In this document: one piece after another, positions 43,432-54,710 of the stretch
How positions within the stretch are numbered: the stretch's first letter is position 1
Layout of the letters: every line of letters begins with the position of its first letter
Source of the DNA: Phytophthora hibernalis
Taxonomy: Eukaryota > Oomycota > Peronosporomycetes > Peronosporales > Peronosporaceae
Direction: 5' to 3'
Assembly (NCBI GenBank): GCA_012656075.1
Contig: JAAKBF010000208.1
Location: 1 to 64,000, forward strand
DNA length: 64,000 nucleotides
Notes under the pieces: generated by a model
Database searches by the model: none
What the model saw: only the letters and a program-made list of their open reading frames with translations
Told to the model about the DNA's origin: nothing
Program-made: the position numbers and the translations under genes

Positions 43432-44600
43432 ATGATGTCTCATGTGAGCGACCCTGGTCATGACCTACTCCCTCCCGTCGAGGCTGTGTGGATGCTAGAC
43501 GGAGGCTCGCAATGGAATGTGACTGGCGACCTTTCGCTATTTCCGCGGCTTGATGAGAACTCCGTGGGGCCGCAACTGGTTTTGGCAATGGAAACACGGG
43601 AACAGCGTGTTTCCAAGGCTCGGTGCTACTTCGTGTAGTGAACAATCATACTAGCAAGGTTGAGGACCGATTCTTGGACGATGTCGCTTATTCGCCGAAC
43701 GCCCCCGCCAATATCATTTCGCAAGGCTACATGCAGCTACAAAGGGGATTTCACCTGTCAACATTTCGCGACAATCGTACTGCTTGGCTGTCCAAGCCTA
43801 CGTTTCAGCTAGAGTTCAAGATGCGTGACGGTATCTACTACATGCGTGTCCCTCGTCAGACGAAGCTAGTGATGACTTTGATGGCGCAGCCCGCTGCAGT
43901 TTGTAGCAAGCCGATCCAAATTCTGCACAGTCGCTTGGGTCATTTGGTAAACGATATGCTGTGGAAATTGTTGAAAGACAAGGTTGATTTTGGGATCCAG
44001 GTGAACGAGCGTGATGTACGAACTTGCAACTTTATTCCCTGTGCGGAGTCGAAGATGCGGAGCATGACGTACAAGCGAAACCCACGTCGACGTACTCGCC
44101 CACTCGAGAAGCTGTCGATAGATATCTGCTCCCTTGGAGAAGACACAGCGAGTGGAGAGACCATGTTCCTCCTGGTTATGGACGAAGCCACCAGATTCAG
44201 GTGGGCTTATTTGTTGTCACAGAAGAGTGAGGCAACTGAACACGTGATGACACTTGTGAAGCTGCTATAGACCAAGTTCAAACAATGGCCAATTGTAGTA
44301 CTTCATGCTGATCAAGGTGGTGAATTCCTGAGTGACCAAACGGCAGCGTTCTGTCATCGAGAAGGCATTGAGCAGCAGTTCACCAATGGATATTCACCGC
44401 AGGAGAATGCAGTCGTGGAGCGAGCAAACGGTCTGGTCGTTACGCGTGTACGATCACTGTTGAACGGACACCATCTCTGGTGCTTGACTTTCAGTCACCG
44501 TTTGAATTGCTCGAGGGCGCACCTCCTGATCTCTTACTTTTGCGAACTTGGGGTGCGTATCGCAGATGCGAATCCCGCCGGACTCACGAGCCACAAAGGC
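43432..44600 (+). pseudogene. copia protease and integrase
   Basis: Protease block WMLDGGSQWNVTGD lies at about 43488-43530; the usual D-S/T-G is here D-G-G. After a shift the integrase frame 43623-44270 has the zinc-binding part (ILHSRLGHLVNDMLWKLL, with CNFIPC) and the first catalytic Asp in EKLSIDICSLGEDTASGE. A TAG at 44268-44270 interrupts. The second Asp (VVLHADQGGEF) and the Glu (PQENAVVERANGLV) follow at 44297-44435. Deleted in function but complete in outline. Confidence 0.82.
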
Positions 44601-46900
44601 CAAACTCGAATATCGGACGGAAACGTGTCTTCTTCTAGGTTACAGCACTGACACGAAGGGGTACAAGATGATGAGTCTTCGCTCAGGTGCAATTCGTACT
44701 TTTCGTTTGGAAAATTCGCTTTTTCATGAGGGGTTCACGGGCCAGGCCGATTATGTACTACACCTTGTGAGGAACACATTTCTACATGGAGACTACAGCC
44801 TGCCTCAAGACCTGCCTATTGTTCACATGAAGACGGACATGGAATCGTACGCGGTGGATATAGACAGCGAACGCCCTCCCGTTGGCGTGTCGGCAGAACC
44901 TGCAAAGGTGACGCCGAACCGCATTGATGATCATCTGCCTTCGGCGAGTGGGAGAATGTTGCCTGTAGCCGACACTGGAGCCAGTAACGATTGTGAAGCT
45001 GAAGAGCCTAAAGCAGGTGCAGTCGGTGAGTTTGCGAGAAAGATGACGAAGAAGCGGACGCTGGGCCTGTTGCCAGTAGGCGGAGACACAGCTGCCTCCA
45101 TTGCAGCACCTACTGCTGCTGACACAGCTCCTGGTACGCGTCTCTCGTTTCCTGCATCTCCTTCATCCAGCCCAGTACGACGCAGACGACGGCCGAACGT
45201 CCGCCTGAGAGACTACGTCGTGAATAACGTGATGACGCAGGAGCTAGACATTGAAGTCCCTACGAGCCACAAGCAGGCGCGGGCATCTGCACAGTGGCCA
45301 CAGTGGCGTGCTGCTATGGAAGAAGAACTAGAGTCACTGCGACGCCATCGAACATGGCAGCTGGTGCGTCGTGCATCGACAAATGGAGCAAACGTGATAA
45401 CCTGTCGGTGGTTGTACGTCCTAAAACGAGACCAGCATGGACGCATCAAACGCTATAAGGCTCGTCTGGTCATACACGGGTTCAAACAGGAATTCGGCGT
45501 TGATTTTCACGAGACGTATGCACCTGTAGTGCGATTTGAGTCGATTCAAGCAGCTATCTACTACGCCATGCAGCACGGTTGGGACATCCTACAATATGAT
45601 GTCAAAACTGCATTCTTGTATGGTGATCTTGACGAGGTCATCTTCATGGAGCAACCAGCTGGAATGCTGGCGCGGACCCTGCAATGGTGTTCAGACTTCT
45701 CAAGAGTCTTTACGGATTGCGTCAAGCACCTAGAACCTGGAACGATACGTTGAATCATCTTCTCGAGAACATTGGATTCGTGCGGCTTGACTCTGACTAC
45801 GGCCTGTACGTCCTCAAGTCTCCCACTGATAAGGTGTTGATGATCCTCACAGTGTATGTTGATGATTTGCTGTTGCTGGGGCCAACTGCACGATGTGCAC
45901 GCGTGGCGGCGCAACTGCGAGATCAAATCGAGCTGAATGAACTTGGACCTGTACGCTATCTGCTTGGCTTGGTTAATCGACCCCGAATGCAAGTGATTTT
46001 CGTGCAGAGCCAGTATGTGATCGAAGTCCTACGCCGATTTCTCATGGAGAATACCGTAAGCCGGCTACCCCACAAGCTACAGCCCCTTCCACGTCTGAGC
46101 CACCTCAACTGGATAATATCCCTATCGAGAAGTGGTTGGAGCTTTACAGTACTTAGTGGTGGCCTCTCGGCCCGACATAGCGCACGCGACGCGGCACTTG
46201 GGAAGTATCTGAATTGCTTTACCAGTAGTCATTACGCCGAGGCAATGCGTGTGTTTAGGTATTTGCTTGGAACGACGGACTATGGACTTGTTATGGACAT
46301 CCAATCGGCCAGCCTGATCACCCTCGTGGGGTATTCTGACGCGGATTATGCAAATGATCCCGATGACTTCAAAAGCGTCAGTGGATATGTGACCCTGCTT
46401 GGTGGGAGTGTCGTCTCGTATGCGTCGAGAAAGCAGACGATTAATGCGCAGAGCACATGCGAGGCATAATACATCGCTATGAACGAGTGCACTCGTGATC
46501 TGCTCTGGTTTGAAGGCCTAGTGGACGAGCTGCACTGGGTGCATGATGTGCCGATGCTACGCGGAGATAACATGGGCAGCATTCGCTTGGCTGAGAAACC
46601 CGGCAAGCATCGGAACACGAAACACATCATGAATAAGTTTAATCTGTTCGGCACCTGGTGGAGACGAAACGACTTCGCACCGAGCATGTGGGTACTGAGG
46701 ATCAAATTGCTGACGTCATGACCAAGGCACTCGGAACGGTCAAGTTCCGGCGATTTCGAACTGCATTGAAAGTTCTACAGGTGGTCTCTGGACGTGACGT
46801 GATTAGCAGTGCTGCGGCCGAAGATGATATATCAGGATCGGCTTCAACATGGTACAGCGCCAGCACTTGCTGCTATGATTCTACGCGGTGGCACGTGGAG
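44601..46900 (+). pseudogene. copia reverse transcriptase and RNase H
   Basis: RT blocks are CRWLYVLKRDQHGRIKRYKA, GVDFHETYAPVVRFESIQAA and YDVKTAFLYGDLDEVIFMEQ, then after a frame change at about 45690 SLYGLRQAPRTWN and the active site YVDDLLLL (both Asp present). RNase H follows with GYSDADYANDPDDFKSVSGY and RKQTINAQSTCEA. A TAA at 46467-46469 stands where the family has glutamate, and YIAMNECTRDLLWFEGL follows. Frame breaks at about 45690 and 46080 (NTVSRLPHKL) also disable it. Confidence 0.85.
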
Positions 46901-47087
46901 TGTTGATGCTGTACATGTTTGAGATACGACTACTGGTGCTGGCTAGCAGAGCTCGCGGCCAAAGAGGCTACTCGATGCAGATGAGCAAGTTACCGAGGCC
47001 GTAAATGGCGCGCAGGACGTCCTGTTCGTCCGGTGGCGAAGTGATCAAGATCATGGCGATCGTGACTGCTTCGGGCACTCACGCTCG

Positions 47088-47097
47088 AGAAAGGGAG
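47088..47097 (+). other. Polypurine tract of copia
   Basis: GAGAAAGGGAG lies directly before the 3' LTR. Confidence 0.7.
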
Positions 47098-47514
47098 TGT
47101 GGGATAGAGAAGCAGACGTCACTGCAGAAGTGCGTTGTGCGAGCCCGAATGCATCGTAGAGTGCAAGATGCACGGGTACGACACGAGCTCGTACCCTTGA
47201 TTATGCTGGGGTTTGAATAAGAGAGACCTCATGTAAGCACTTTATGCTGTATGCAGCATAGCCACGAGGGCTGCTGCTGTCAGTCCTACCTGGATACCTT
47301 GGGGTACTGAATAGCGTCACATTGCCTTAGAGGCGGCGGCGATGGTGTGCTCGGTGCAGACAAGCACTCACTTCGGAATCACACGACTCCAACACACATT
47401 GTCCTCCGTCTCCAAGGCTGCGGTCTTTTGCCAACCGCCAGCACTTCTTCACTTCCTACAACTAGTTGTCATGGTTGCTGTAACACGCAGTCGCACCATG
47501 GACACCAACTCTCA
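47098..47514 (+). repeat. 3' LTR of copia
   Basis: Same length as the 5' LTR and identical apart from two positions seen by eye. Followed by GATGG. Confidence 0.93.
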
Positions 47515-47590
47515 GATGGTGTCGAAGCCGCACATCTCGCCGCTGATAATGTTGCACTCGTCTCGAAGTTTAGCTGGCTTTGGAAAATAA
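47515..47590 (+). pseudogene. Possible host coding fragment split by copia (right part)
   Basis: Reads MVSKPHISPLIMLHSSRSLA in the frame that continues from 41035, then stops. See the left part for the weak SLC4 comparison. Confidence 0.3.
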
Positions 47591-47865
47591 TAACCTAACG
47601 AATTCGGTTTGCCAACCGAAAAAGCCTCCTTTTTCTTTTAGCTCTACGAATGCATGCGCATTGTAAGTTTTACAAGCTGGTTCGCTTGATCTATGTATGG
47701 TCCGGATTGGTGTGCACCACCCGAGAACGGCGGCGAACTATCATAGGGCGTCTGCGACTGGGAATATCAATTTGGTACTGGAAGCATATGACGATGATTG
47801 AAAGGAAGTAAGGGCTGGCAAAACCTCATTAATGCGAGTTACTACACTGTGGGCTTTACATCCAA
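47591..47865. other. Stretch without recognisable gene
   Basis: Downstream flank of the DENR-like pseudogene. Nothing supported. Confidence 0.4.
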
Positions 47866-48904
47866 CTACTTCTTGCCTCCTCCCTTCTTGGTGGACTTGG
47901 CGGGCCTCATGGGTTCGTCGATGACGACGATCTGGTCTTCGTGCACGCCAAACATCTCCAGAACACCCAGCAGCTCTGTGGCGCAGTCGCCCTGCAGCTG
48001 GATATGCTGCTGGCCCTGGTCCGTCTTGGACAGCGACGAGCTGCAGGCGAACTTCTTGTCCAGCGTCCTTGATGTTGACCCCCTCAAAGTCCTCGAGACC
48101 CGTGACGAAAATGAGGCGCTTGCGGCCTTGCGAGAGCTCTTGGGGGTGGTCGGCCACCTTGCAGCTCTCCTTCTGCTTGACAGCCTCCTCGATCTTGTTC
48201 GTCTTCTTATTTTTGACGGTCTTGCCCGCAACTTCGAGCGTCATACCCTCCACGCCGTCGGCGTTCTTGCTCCAACTCCAGCAGCTCCACCGCCGTGGGG
48301 TTGTACTTCGTAAACACGAGATCAGGGCAGTTCTCGGCCAGCCAGGTCTTGCGCTCGTTGAACACGGGGCCGTGCGCGCAGTACTCGGACGGGAACGTGT
48401 CGATGGAGCACTACAGCACACTGTTAAACTTGGGCTGGCCGTCTTCTTCCTGTTCTTCCTCTTCCTCCTCGTCGTCCGAGTCACCAGGTTCCGGTCCGTA
48501 CTTCTTCAGCAGTGCGTCGAAGAGCTTGGACTCCTTGTCCTTCTACTTGTCCAGTACCGAGGGCACGTCGTTGACCTTCTCGTGGTTGTACTTGCGCTTG
48601 AAGGCCAACAGACGCTGGTGGTTGAAGTTCGACTCTTCTTCTTCTTCTTCTTCTTCTTCGTCAGCACCGTCAAGCATCTCGTTCTTTGCAGGTTCAGGCC
48701 CGTACTTCTTCACGAGCGCCGAGAACAGTTGCGCCTCGCGCCCGTTGAAGCGCTGCGCTCCAGCACACCGTCGATCTCGTGCAGCTTGTCGGCATTGTAC
48801 TTGCGGTAGAAGCGCGTGAGGCACTTGCGGTGGGGTGACATGCAGTCGACGAGCTCCTGCGTTGTCACTCGTTCACTGTCCCTGGAGTCCGCACCTTGAA
48901 ACAC
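47866..48904 (-). pseudogene. DENR/SUI1-like gene with acidic N-terminal repeats, decayed
   Basis: The C-terminal half is a SUI1 domain split over two frames: RKRLIFVTGLEDFEGVNIKD, then DKKFACSSSLSKTDQGQQHI and QLQGDCATELLGVLEMFG, ending KSTKKGGGKK at 47866. Such domains in DENR and eIF1 act at the ribosome during start-site choice or recycling. Upstream are two or three copies of a module (FYRKYNADKLHEIDGVL / FKRKYNHEKVNDVPSVLDK, then LFSALVKKYGPEP / LFDALLKKYGPEP) joined by long glutamate runs. In-frame stops after VLDK (about 48545) and after FNSVL (about 48412), plus shifts, show decay. No introns are visible. Confidence 0.7.
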
Positions 48905-49063
48905 ATGCCCTTGACCGTCGCTCTACATAATTCACGAACAGTGTGTTTCACAAACGTTCTCTTTCAAGCAACATTGCCTAATGTTGTACGAATGCTAACC
49001 CAGGTTACGCAAACGCAGTACCGTACCGTCAGTACATGTACATAACGAGGGGAATATGTAGCA
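48905..49063. other. Short intergenic stretch
   Basis: No feature seen. Confidence 0.4.
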
Positions 49064-49065
49064 CT

Positions 49066-49870
49066 AGTGGTTATCACGGTTGGAAAGTATGTTTGAGCTG
49101 CCAATAAGATCAAACCTTCGTGTACCACCCAAATGCGTTTGTCGATAGGGTTACTGTGTTAATCCGACAAAACGAAATGCGTCGTAACTAATCGGAACTT
49201 TACTGTAGACAACAAGTCTCTCGTCGCGCTCTCCAAGGTGTGATGACAGGATGCAACGTACTGGTGTCGGTCTTCCACCACTCTAAAACAGCTATACCCG
49301 GTCTTGCGAGACAGACTGATCAATAACCTGCTAGCGCTTTGCATACTACACCCTCTTTATCCATGGATTTCATGTGTGCTGCGGCGCTGAGCGCCAGAGC
49401 CATTTGGATGTAGCGATTTGAAAAATGAAGCTGAGCCAATCATAACGCGTCGTACTTTAAAATTCATTGTACGGTACCATGGGCCCTTATGACAAAACAA
49501 ACAACGCTGCTACATATCGCGTCTTGTGATTGGTAGAAACGGCTTTGTCCTTATGACAAAGCAACCCCTTATGATAAGGAAATGTCGGTACCGTCTTTTT
49601 CAACTCTAACCTTCCGGCAAAAAGACGAAGGTTTAAGCAGGTGAAGGTTTGACCTGATTGGCTGCTGTGTTTGTTTGGGAGAGGAAGACAAGCAGAAGCA
49701 TCGATCGCACCGTCTTCCCCGCGACTTCAGTCGTCCTCCCTCGTCCGTGTCGGACAAATACCAGCCAATAAAGCGTTCTGGAGACCGACGGGGATCAGCG
49801 AGACCCTCAGTTGAAGGTTTGATTTGATTGGTTGGTGAAACATACTTACTTTCTAACCATGATAACCACT
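49066..49870. mobile_element. TIR family B: non-autonomous Harbinger-like element
   Basis: Ends are AGTGGTTATCACGGTTGG at left and CTAACCATGATAACCACT at right, followed inward by AAAGTA-GTTT and CAATCAAATCAAACCTTC-like words. The same ends and subterminal words bound the Harbinger at 54442-57172, so that element, or relatives, could have mobilised this one. No transposase inside. It contains a truncated copy of TIR family A. Confidence 0.85.
49125..49588. mobile_element. TIR family A, left-truncated copy nested in family B
   Basis: The interior is nearly identical to 33216-33668, and the right end with CCCCTTATGATAAGGAAATG and a flanking TA is kept. The left end, about 25 bases, is missing. 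Confidence 0.88.
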
Positions 49871-50006
49871 AGTAGTCCGGTTAAACTTCAAACTAAAATT
49901 TCAGGGCTTCTTCGTCGACTTTACGCTACCCGTATTAATACCGTAATCCCCAAAAATATCCACTCTCAACTGCCACGTGGCCCGTACACAATCGGATCCT
50001 CCCTCG

Positions 50007-51353
50007 ATGGCGCTGCGTTCCCTGCTCTCTTCTCTGTGCGTGGCCGTGGGGCTGGCCACAGCCCACGCCGCGCGCACGGCGGTAGTGCTCGAGTCTCCGT
50101 CCTTGCAGGAGACGCACTCAATCTTCTTCCAGAAGCTGCAGGCGCGCGGCCACGAGCTGAGTTTCTTCTCGGGCGACGAGCAGCCGCCACTGGCCCTTGA
50201 GCGCTTCGGCGAGCGCGCATTCGAGAATCTGGTGCTGTTCACGCCGCAGAAGGCGCTGGGCTCGCTGCGCAAGTCGGACCTGCTGCAGTTCGTGGAGCAG
50301 GGCGGCAACGTGCTGCTGTCGGCCAGCAAGAAGCTCACCAAGGTGCAGCGTGAGTTCGCGCTCGAGTGCGGCGTCGAGTTCGAGCAGAAGGGCAGCGTCG
50401 TGCTGGACCACGTGAGCCCCATCCCTGATGACGACGACATCTACAACTCGGTGGTGGCCGCCCAGGACTTTGTGCGCTCGGAGCGCGTCGTCGGCGCGTT
50501 GGCGTCGAACCCCAAGCCTGTGGCCTTCTCGGGCGTGGGCATGTCGCTCGAGCCCAGCAACATTCTGGCTTTCCACGCCCTTATGGCGCCCGCTACGGCC
50601 TACTCGGCGAACCCGGTGAAGCCCATCACCGACAAGGTCGTGGCCAACGACCTGCTCTTTGGTAACCAGATTGGCCTCGTCACGGCCGTGCAGGGACGCA
50701 ACAACGCACGTCTGCTCTTTGCGGGCTCGCTGGACCTGTTCAGTGACAAGTACATGCTGAATAAAGACTTTGGCAATGCCGAGTTCGCGGACGCTGTGAC
50801 CAAGTGGGGATTCCAGGAGGCTGGAGTGCTGCGGATGACGAATGTCAAACACCACCGGGAGGACGGCTCGCAGCCTGCAAAGATGCTCAGTGACGCCAAA
50901 CGTGGCGACCAGCCCATAACGCTGTACCCGGACGCCGAGGTGGCACGCGACTCGCTCGTGTACCGCGTCAAGGACAACCTCACGTACTCGCTGGACCTGC
51001 ACGAACTCAAGGACGGCAAGTGGCTCCCGTACAAGGCCGACGACGTGCAGCTCGAGTTCGTCATGCTTGACCCGCACGTGCGTACGACACTCTCGCACGA
51101 CAACAAGGGCCACTTCTCTGTGACCTTCCAGTCGCCGGATGTGTATGGCATCTTCCTCTTCCGTGTGCTGTACCGGCGTCTGGGGCTGTCGACGATCTAC
51201 ACAACCACGCAGGTCTCGCTGCGTCCATTCAAGCACGACGAGTACGAGCGCTTCATCCCGGCCGCTTTTCCGTACTACGCCTCGGCTTTCTCGATGATGG
51301 CCGGCGTGTTCGTGTTTAGCGTCTTCTTCCTGTTCTACGATGGCAAGAAGTAG
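50007..51353 (+). CDS. OST48: 48-kDa subunit of oligosaccharyltransferase (OST48/WBP1 family)
   Basis: A single exon of 448 residues starts at the ATG of MALRSLLSSLCVAVGLATAH, a signal peptide cut near AHAA. The ER-lumenal part carries the GATase-like family pattern (VVLESPSLQETHSIFFQKLQ, RGHELSFFSGDEQPPLALER, then LLQFVEQGGNVLLSASKKL and GNQIGLVTAVQGRNNARLLF). A C-terminal membrane helix at about residues 420-444 ends in a short KK tail. The subunit is part of the complex that transfers glycans to Asn-X-Ser/Thr in the ER. Length matches yeast and animal homologues. The upstream open frame to 49977 has no ATG, so 50007 is chosen. The gene is intact and GC-rich, unlike the repeats upstream. 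Confidence 0.95.
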   Translation: MALRSLLSSLCVAVGLATAHAARTAVVLESPSLQETHSIFFQKLQARGHELSFFSGDEQPPLALERFGERAFENLVLFTPQKALGSLRKSDLLQFVEQGGNVLLSASKKLTKVQREFALECGVEFEQKGSVVLDHVSPIPDDDDIYNSVVAAQDFVRSERVVGALASNPKPVAFSGVGMSLEPSNILAFHALMAPATAYSANPVKPITDKVVANDLLFGNQIGLVTAVQGRNNARLLFAGSLDLFSDKYMLNKDFGNAEFADAVTKWGFQEAGVLRMTNVKHHREDGSQPAKMLSDAKRGDQPITLYPDAEVARDSLVYRVKDNLTYSLDLHELKDGKWLPYKADDVQLEFVMLDPHVRTTLSHDNKGHFSVTFQSPDVYGIFLFRVLYRRLGLSTIYTTTQVSLRPFKHDEYERFIPAAFPYYASAFSMMAGVFVFSVFFLFYDGKK

Positions 51354-51628
51354 GATCCAGCAGACGTGTCTGCTGTACTTAACGTGGAGGTATCGATCTA
51401 CCGCAATCAAAGGAGGGCATTGTCCATCGTTAGCGTTGACAAAAATTGTTGTTGTGAATATATGTACCAGTGGTAGGGACTACATGTACATGTAGTAGTA
51501 CTACTGTAGTACTTCGTACTACATTATAGTATTACGAAATCGTCCTTGGTTCAGGAGAATCAACGTTTTCTCGCACATGTATAACCTTATATGTTGGTCT
51601 GCCCGCACACGACCTGAAAACCCTAACG
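51354..51628. other. Convergent intergenic region
   Basis: It contains short palindromic pieces (TGTACATGTAGTAGTACTAC around 51484). No gene. Confidence 0.5.
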
Positions 51629-53418
51629 TTAGGCTGACTGCTGTTTAAACGATGCCGGCATCAATACATGTAGTCGGGGGCCGTTGTGGGCTTGAAAGCG
51701 TTGCCGTTGCACTTCCTGGACTGGTGAGTTAGCGTTTGCCGTTGGCTGAAGCTTCTCGAGGCTCATTCCGCCAGCATAAGAGGGCACGACACTTTGTGCA
51801 TCACAGTCCGAGTCCGTATCAACAGCGGCCATCTGTGGGTGTGAGCGAGGACCTCCATTGCGTGCTGTACGCGGGCGCTTGGCGCCCCACTTCCCTTTCT
51901 TCGAGCTCGACAGCAGATGCACGGCCCGCAAGCTTTGTAGAGAATCCTCCGCCGCTGCCTCTTCCTGCGGAGTCAGCTCGGTGCGACGCACATAGGTTGA
52001 GCTGCCTAGCTTTTTCGGGATGCGAATCTCGGCGATCGACTCACTGGAGAGTTTCTTAGAGATTCGCATAGGGTTGCAGCACAACCGCGCAGACAAAAAG
52101 GCTCGCAGCGTAGTGCCCACAGCAACGTCCAGCACTCCCTTGAAAAAGCAGTCGATGAGTGCCGCCATAAACACTTCTTCGTCATGAGACCATGGGCCGC
52201 TGTGCTGGTAAGGGCGCACAGGACTGGATGGCGTACTGGCCACACTTGCTGTTTCGATGCTGGACACACTAACCGAGCTGATCTTGCGCTTACACCTCGC
52301 TGGCGTCACTACTGGCAGAGGAGCGTTCTTGTGGGCCTCTTCATACGCTACACGCAGCTCCGTTAACCGACTTTCCACTTCGAACAGCTCTTCAGAGAAG
52401 TCGTCATCGTCCGAGCTGTCCAGCAAGTCGCCTCCTGTCTGGCGCTGGTACGTGATGGAGCCAATATCATCGGGGAACTTGTGTTCGCCCATGTGCTGCG
52501 GTGCAAGCTTCATGGACAACAGCTTGAGTGTGCAGCCTAGTTGCTGACACAAGTAGGCCACAAGTTTCGTGCCCTCAGACACGCTGAGCACGCCCGACAT
52601 GAAGAACTCGACCATCGTCGTGACAAACTCCTCTTCTTCAGGGGACTCGAAGCCTGTGCGGATGATGGTGGGCTTGCCGCGCTTCGGTCTGTACTCCTGT
52701 CGTGCGGACCTTGTACGTCCATAAGCCGCCGTTTTCCGGCGCGGACGAAGAGCGATGTCCCCGTCCTCGTCATGTACCTTGATCAACCTGGAACGTCCGT
52801 CCTCCTCGTCCAAGAGTCCAGAGCTAAAGCTGACCTGTCTGAGTGTCTCGAGCTCCTGTTCAATTTCTCTGCGCTGTTCCTCTGTGGGAGGGGGTCCGCA
52901 GCTGTAAACACGATTGCACCCGCCTTCTTGGGGACTTTGCGGCCTGCGAGCGTCTCTGTTCCCAGCTTCATGGACACCCGACGGCGGGTGCAGCAGAGCT
53001 TCTCGGCCAGGAATTTGCGCAGCGTCGTGCCCTCTGGTACGTGGAGTTGGCCCTCCAGGAAGAAGGTCACGAGGGCGGCGGCGTACTGCTCCTCGGCTCG
53101 AGGCCACACGCCGCTGCGGATATACTGGGGTCCAGGGGACGAGGGGCGAGACTGCTTCATGATGGCGTCCGCCTGTACCAGCAGGTCCAGTCTCGACATG
53201 GCGTCGTCCCCAGTGGACTCGTGTTCCTGTTTACGTGGATCAAATGGCTGAGTAGCGGCGTCCTGGGCAGTAGGGGGAGGGGCGGCGGCCTCAGGCTTGA
53301 GCGCGGGGCTCAGGATCATGGACAGATCCATGGCGACGTCTGGTCGTCTGGTCGGTGGCTTCCTCTTCTCTTGGGCGCTGGGGAGAACTGGCACTGGAGG
53401 TCTGGAAGGGAAGTTCAT
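51629..53418 (-). CDS. Protein with three copies of a 70-residue stramenopile-type module
   Basis: The minus-strand gene starts at 53418 (MNFPSRPPVPVLPSAQEKRK). Three modules follow: SGVWPRAEEQYAAALVTFFL...GTTLRKFLAEKLCC, TGFESPEEEEFVTTMVEFFM...GTKLVAYLCQQLGC and SGPWSHDEEVFMAALIDCFF...GTTLRAFLSARLCC. Each has an acidic helix, a G-T-[TK]-L turn, a cysteine and a basic segment. I recall this module from oomycete and diatom proteins of unknown role; a Myb/SANT-like nuclear function is a guess. The frame breaks once at the G5 run 52890-52894. One extra C there (minus strand) would join AADP to PPTEEQRREIEQ and give 596 residues, so an assembly error is likely. Confidence 0.7.
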
Positions 53419-53695
53419 GTCCGTTCGTGTGTGGCGTCACGCTATATCTTTGGATTTGTATGTGGTTGCACAAAGGTTCAACGTCATACAGAGGCCAAGT
53501 AGTTTGCCAAATGCGACGTGTTGGGATTCACCTGTCAAAAGGACTGCATCGAACTCTTTGGTCCTTACTCGTTACATTACGCAGCTGCAGCATCGCGGAT
53601 GATCCCGGCGTAGGAAAACACAAACTGCCCGACGTGGATGGAAGGAGCGCAGAGTTGCGAGCTGCGGTCGGCAAAGCGGATTCCTGAGCTCGAGT

Positions 53696-54310
53696 TCACG
53701 GACGCGCGTGACTCTTGCCACCGTAGACGACATGTTTGGCCCGCTTACCGAAGCATGCCACGCCGTCCAGCTCCGAGATCGCGTCGATGGTGGATTCAAA
53801 GTCATCAAACTGTCGAGCGCTTGCAGTGGTCGTGAGTCGAAGTAAAACGGACGTCCGTCCATGCCGTCGAGAGCCACCTGCACCCCATAGCTGTCCACTG
53901 TGTTGGTCAAGTACCAACCTAGCGAGAGCAGAGTATCCGGACTGGACGTGCGCCCCATTTCCATAGCCTCACGCGCAGAAGAATAAATATGCACCAACTC
54001 ACGGAAACCTCCTGGCTCACGCTTGTCAAAAGGTCTTCAACAAGCGCTTCTCCAGCAGATCCAGAATCTCGCGAGCTTGTGCCTTCCTGTCAACGGAGAC
54101 GCCAATCTGTGCCGTGCCTACCACAAACTTGGTGAAGGCTAAAGTCGTATCGCAGAGTTCCCGCACAGGAGCGAGAACTGGGGCCGCAATGGCAGCGTGG
54201 TCAACACGATATAGCTTCTGCATCATGTGGATCACTTGAAATGCGTCCGAAGCGATCGCAATCCGAAGCCGACGGCTGGTAGAGTGAAGTCTACTATGGT
54301 GCGAAGACAA
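53696..54310 (-). CDS. Unrecognised gene, two homopolymer frame breaks
   Basis: Minus-strand pieces are LRIAIASDAFQVIHMMQKLY, FVVGTAQIGVSVDRKAQARE, LDLLEKRLLKTF, FDKREPGGFRELVHIYSSAR, DTLLSLGWYLTNTVDSYGVQ and ISELDGVACFGKRAKHVVYG, ending HARP at 53696. Two breaks lie at A4 (54028-54031) and A3 (53807-53809); single-base corrections there make one continuous frame. The open frame extends a little upstream (LWPGKGVVELSSHHSR) without an ATG. I do not recognise the family. It may be the 3' end of a larger gene. Confidence 0.45.
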
Positions 54311-54710
54311 CTCAACAACCCCTTTGCCCGGCCAAAGTGAGGCTAATCGTCAACCAAAGTGGTCGGGTTTTAATTTGGGATCCGGCTAGTGCCTAATTTA
54401 AGCTAAGTTTGGCAATCAAAGTGGGCTAATCTCCATTCAATAGTGGTTATCACGGTTGGTAAGTAAGTAAGCAAAACTTTCAACAGCCAATCAAATCAAA
54501 TCTTCGTGTCTTGTCTTTGCCCGCTGATACTTTCCTAAAAAAGAGGAAAGTATCAAGAGGTCGAAATAGTTGCTTGTGATTGGAAAAAATGGATGATTTT
54601 CACGTCTGAAGGTTTGATTTAAGTGGCTAAAACTCACTTAGAGGCTCAGGCAACGGATGGCGTAGCGAAGAAGCAGTGAGTGGAACGAGCATCAAAGCAG
54701 CCTTCTCGCC

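Larger units (their letters stand above)
41041..47514 (+). mobile_element. Ty1/copia LTR retrotransposon with 5-bp target duplication
   Basis: Two 417-bp LTRs (41041-41457 and 47098-47514) enclose 5.6 kb, and GATGG flanks the element on both sides (41036-41040, 47515-47519). Domain order gag, protease, integrase, RT, RNase H is copia. By eye the LTRs differ at two positions (C/G in GGCTGCSGTC, A/T near the end), so the insertion is young. Yet the interior has at least five frame breaks or stops and a MITE, suggesting it moved as an already defective copy helped in trans, or that some breaks are assembly errors. Confidence 0.95.

Noticed and set aside
50118..51410. 430-residue open frame on the minus strand
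   Set aside because: It lies antisense to the well-supported OST48 gene and is an artefact of high GC codon use; the translation shows no domain.
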